8,044 nucleotides of DNA from an uncultured Actinomycetes bacterium (GTDB taxonomy: Bacteria > Actinomycetota > Actinomycetes > Nanopelagicales > Nanopelagicaceae): positions 1-8,044 of the forward strand of contig CAIYQS010000157.1 in NCBI GenBank assembly GCA_903928395.1, given 5' to 3'. Below are positions 5,825-8,044 of this stretch, one piece after another (the stretch's first letter is position 1; each line of letters opens with the position of its first letter). The translations under genes and the position numbers were made by a program. Under the pieces are notes generated by a model that saw only the letters and a program-made list of their open reading frames with translations, was not told where the DNA came from and did no database searches.

Positions 5825-6306
5825 GGGTTCACCTTCCACCAATCGGGAAGCGCGGCCAAAGCCTCATCTCCAAGCGGGTTAACGCCAGGGCCAGCACCGA
5901 GTGAATGGGCGACCAGAGAATGCAAGCATTTAACACGATCCGGCATTCCGCCCGCTGTGATCCCTTCAACTTCTGGAACATCTATTCCGATCGAAGCGCG
6001 CGCCGCCAAGTACTGCTCGTGAGCAGCTCGATATGCCGCTGCAAGGTCTGGATCAGTCTCCAAGCGACCCTGCATTTCGGCCATCATTCCAGAACTTTCC
6101 AGTGTTGAAATAGCGCTAGTAAGGCGTGGGCAAGTGGCGTAGTAGAAGGTTGGGAAAGGCGTGCCATCTGACAACCTAGGTGGGGTCTGCACCACATCCG
6201 GTTTTCCGCATGGGCAGCGGTGTGCGATTGCATGAACATCTCGTGGAGTTCTGCCCAATTGTTTTGCTATCGCGTCTAAATCGGAAGCAGACGGTTTATC
6301 GCTCAT
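5815..6306 (-). CDS. DUF501 family protein
   Basis: A 163-residue soluble protein of the actinobacterial DUF501 family, corresponding by position to Rv1025 of M. tuberculosis. Family blocks are visible in order: HRCPCGKP at 29-36, FPTFYYATCP at 51-60, and GGMPDRVKCLHSLVAHSLG with GPGVNPLGD at 119-147. Cys31, Cys33, Cys59, Cys127 and nearby histidines could bind a metal, but this is inference and no biochemical role is established. The ATG overlaps the ftsB-like stop in an ATGA arrangement with no Shine-Dalgarno sequence, so translation is likely coupled. Its 3' end carries the ppx ribosome-binding site and start. Its constant position beside a septum protein and a phosphatase is the main clue to its biology. 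Confidence 0.92.
   Translation of the reverse strand: MSDKPSASDLDAIAKQLGRTPRDVHAIAHRCPCGKPDVVQTPPRLSDGTPFPTFYYATCPRLTSAISTLESSGMMAEMQGRLETDPDLAAAYRAAHEQYLAARASIGIDVPEVEGITAGGMPDRVKCLHSLVAHSLGAGPGVNPLGDEALAALPDWWKVNPCE
5830..5837 (-). promoter_or_regulatory. Shine-Dalgarno site of ppx, inside the DUF501 3' end
   Basis: Reads GGAAGGTG on the minus strand, ending 5 nt before the ATG at 5824-5822. It lies within the last codons of the DUF501 gene and decides the ppx start against the upstream TTG at 5842. Confidence 0.65.
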
Positions 6307-6692
6307 GGATTTTGATTTGCACTAGTGATCGTGGAAATCAATCTGGAGTACCAAGGAATGTTGCCGGGGGCAACACCTTCGATTGGAGCAACGGGAACCG
6401 TTGGTGCGACAGGGGTTGTGGTGTTGCTCAGCACCACGTATTCACGTTCTCCGGGGAAGACGTAGTGCAAGCGAATTCTGGCTTGTGAAGCGACATACGT
6501 CGGATCATTCCAGAGCGTTAATTCTTTTTCGGCTTCTTTCAGCGTTGCTTGACTAGCGGCAAGTTGCACGCTGTAAGCATCGATTTGTGCGCGCTGGGCA
6601 AAGAAACTATGAAGCGGTGGTGCCAAGGTAATAGCCAACACTAAAAGCACCGTGGCGAAGGCCAAGCTTCGCCCCGACATGCTCTTTAACAT
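6303..6692 (-). CDS. FtsB/DivIC-like septum formation initiator protein
   Basis: A 129-residue bitopic protein. A short basic N-terminus precedes one membrane segment (about 9-30), then a coiled-coil stretch (about 31-60, A/L/E/K-rich) and the family block W-DP-YVASQARIRLHYVFPGE (61-82). This is the topology of FtsB/DivIC divisome proteins, which pair with FtsL and FtsQ/DivIB at the septum; the actinobacterial equivalent next to eno is Rv1024. The tail after residue 90 is low-complexity, rich in Val/Ala/Pro/Thr, and ends near a possible amphipathic IPWYSRLISTI. The ATG follows eno after a 3-nt spacer (itself TAA) with no ribosome-binding site, so it is probably coupled to eno. A second ATG at codon 5 is possible. 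The stop overlaps the DUF501 start by 4 nt. Confidence 0.88.
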   Translation of the reverse strand: MLKSMSGRSLAFATVLLVLAITLAPPLHSFFAQRAQIDAYSVQLAASQATLKEAEKELTLWNDPTYVASQARIRLHYVFPGEREYVVLSNTTTPVAPTVPVAPIEGVAPGNIPWYSRLISTITSANQNP

Positions 6693-6695
6693 TTA

Positions 6696-7973
6696 TTAGC
6701 CGTTGAAACGTGGGAATGCTGCGCGCCCTGCATAAAGCGCAGAATCTGCGAGTTCTTCCTCAATGCGAAGTAGTTGGTTGTACTTTGCTACGCGCTCAGT
6801 TCTGGCCGGTGCGCCAGTCTTGATCTGTCCGCATTCGAGCGCGACAGCAAGATCAGCGATGGTGGTGTCTTCGGTTTCACCGGAACGGTGCGACATCATG
6901 GTGCGATAAGAATTGCGATGGGCAAGTGATACCGCATCCAGCGTTTCGGTAAGTGTTCCGATTTGATTCACCTTTACGAGCAGCGCATTTGCGGCGCCTT
7001 CTTTAATTCCGCGGGCTAAGCGCTCTGGGTTTGTTACAAAGAGGTCATCTCCGACGATTTGAATCTTGCTACCGAGTTCGGCGGTCATCTTCGACCAGCC
7101 AGCCCAGTCATCCTCATCAAGCGGATCTTCAATAGAAACGATTGGGTATGAAGCAACTAGATCAGAGTAGTAAGCGATCATTTCGTCGCTGCTCTTGAGC
7201 TGTCCCTCAAACTTATACTTTCCATCTTCAAAGAATTCAGTCGCAGCAACATCCATCGCGAGCGCAATATCTTTACCTGGTGTGTATCCAGCGGCAACTA
7301 TGGCCTCAAGGATCAGGTCAAGGGCAGCGCGGTTGCTCTCTAGATTTGGAGCAAACCCACCTTCATCGCCGACGCTTGTGACTAATCCGCGCTTCTTAAG
7401 AACCGCCTTAAGTGCGTGATAAATCTCAGCGCCCCAGCGGAGAGCCTCCTTAAATGACTCGGCTCCGATAGGCGCGATCATGAATTCTTGGACATCCACG
7501 TTGGTGTCTGCGTGTGCACCGCCATTGAGAATATTCATCATTGGAACAGGAAGGGTGTGCGCTGTTGGGCCACCGATGTAGCGGAAGAAAGAGAGATCTG
7601 CGCTATCGGCTGCCGCGCGTGCCGCGGCAAGTGAGACACCAAGAATCGCGTTGGCTCCAATGCGGGACTTGTTCTTTGTTCCATCCAATGCGATCAACTC
7701 TCCATCGATCAAGCGTTGATCTTGAGCATCAAAGCCGGTTACTGCTGGAGCAAGCTCATCGTTGACGAAATTAACGGCTTTTTGAACGCCTTTGCCGCCA
7801 TAACGCTTGCCGCCATCACGAAGTTCTGCTGCTTCAAATGCACCTGTGGAGGCTCCGCTTGGAACCGCGGCTCGAGCGGTAGTTCCATCCTCAAGAAGCA
7901 CCTCTACCTCAACGGTTGGGTTTCCTCTTGAATCTAGAATTTCACGAGCGTGTACCGCATCAATTATTGCCAC
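6696..7973 (-). CDS. eno: Enolase (phosphopyruvate hydratase)
   Basis: A full-length 425-residue enolase, which interconverts 2-phosphoglycerate and phosphoenolpyruvate in glycolysis and gluconeogenesis in the cytosol. Active-site elements are intact: the mobile GAST loop (40-43, Ser42), His154 (GGAHA), Glu204 (GDEGG), Mg2+ ligands Asp241, Glu282 and Asp309, catalytic Lys334 (LLVKVNQIGTL), the His362-Arg363-Ser364 motif (MMSHRSGETEDT) and Lys385 near the C-terminus. The GTG start at 7973-7971 is supported by GAGGAG 7 nt upstream and by the canonical N-terminus (AIIDAVHAREILDSRGNPT). It is followed by tandem stops (TAATAA) and at once by the ftsB-like ATG. As first gene of the run it probably sets expression of the whole group. 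Confidence 0.99.
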   Translation of the reverse strand: MAIIDAVHAREILDSRGNPTVEVEVLLEDGTTARAAVPSGASTGAFEAAELRDGGKRYGGKGVQKAVNFVNDELAPAVTGFDAQDQRLIDGELIALDGTKNKSRIGANAILGVSLAAARAAADSADLSFFRYIGGPTAHTLPVPMMNILNGGAHADTNVDVQEFMIAPIGAESFKEALRWGAEIYHALKAVLKKRGLVTSVGDEGGFAPNLESNRAALDLILEAIVAAGYTPGKDIALAMDVAATEFFEDGKYKFEGQLKSSDEMIAYYSDLVASYPIVSIEDPLDEDDWAGWSKMTAELGSKIQIVGDDLFVTNPERLARGIKEGAANALLVKVNQIGTLTETLDAVSLAHRNSYRTMMSHRSGETEDTTIADLAVALECGQIKTGAPARTERVAKYNQLLRIEEELADSALYAGRAAFPRFNG

Positions 7974-7979
7974 AGGATT

Positions 7980-7985
7980 CTCCTC
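7980..7985 (-). promoter_or_regulatory. Shine-Dalgarno site of eno
   Basis: Reads GAGGAG on the minus strand, about 6-7 nt before the GTG start of enolase. This is the strongest ribosome-binding site in the window, as expected for a highly expressed glycolytic gene, and confirms the non-ATG start. Confidence 0.8.
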
Positions 7986-8044
7986 ATAGTTGTCTGTTCT
8001 AAAATATTAATAACTAATTCTAACTGGTCGTTCCGCCTGATTGC
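7986..8044 (-). promoter_or_regulatory. Probable promoter/5' UTR region of the eno operon
   Basis: An AT-rich stretch upstream of eno. TAATAT (8009-8004) fits a -10 element and would give a leader of about 25 nt carrying the GAGGAG site. No good -35 hexamer is seen at 16-18 bp. TTCTAA (plus strand) occurs at 7997-8002 and again at 8018-8023, 21 bp apart, flanking the candidate. The upstream gene lies beyond the window, so the extent of this region is unknown. Confidence 0.35.

Noticed and set aside
1..8044. CRISPR arrays, tRNA/rRNA genes, transposases or phage genes
   Set aside because: The window is almost fully covered by ordinary protein genes; no regularly spaced repeats, cloverleaf-like segments or mobile-element proteins were seen by eye.

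Overview
The window looks like chromosomal DNA of an actinobacterium of intermediate G+C content. The strongest clue is the minus-strand gene order eno - ftsB/divIC-like - DUF501 - ppx, which matches the arrangement around Rv1023-Rv1026 in Mycobacterium tuberculosis. The G+C (judged by eye), very tight packing and frequent GTG/TTG starts would suit a streamlined lineage such as freshwater Nanopelagicales (acI) or a relative. That placement is inference.

Left and middle (1-4263) is a metabolic block, mostly on the plus strand. A gene entering from the left edge encodes the C-terminal end of an aldo/keto reductase (AKR) fused to a RidA/YjgF-family domain. Its stop overlaps the start of a second, complete and paralogous AKR. 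A small minus-strand gene of the TIGR04076 type meets that AKR tail to tail, with both stop codons sharing four bases. An 81-bp divergent spacer, the only real intergenic region here apart from the upstream region of eno at the right edge, separates it from a class-III PLP aminotransferase of an unusual subfamily. The aminotransferase stop overlaps the start of a YczE/YitT-like membrane protein. Reductases, an enamine-type Rid domain, a transaminase and a membrane protein together suggest a small pathway for an amino or carbonyl compound. The substrate cannot be read from the sequence.

Right (4213-7973, minus strand) is a housekeeping operon read from the right edge leftward: enolase, FtsB/DivIC-like septum protein, DUF501 protein, Ppx/GppA phosphatase and a type-5 (UdgB) uracil-DNA glycosylase. 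After eno every junction is a 3-nt gap or an overlap of 4 to 14 nt, so the genes are probably co-transcribed and translationally coupled. The last gene runs 51 bp into the 3' end of the opposing membrane-protein gene.

No tRNA, rRNA, CRISPR array, insertion sequence or transposase was seen. No gene-free stretch exceeds about 80 bp. The best candidates for something under-described are the AKR-Rid fusion with its paralogous AKR partner and the neighbouring TIGR04076/aminotransferase/YczE genes.
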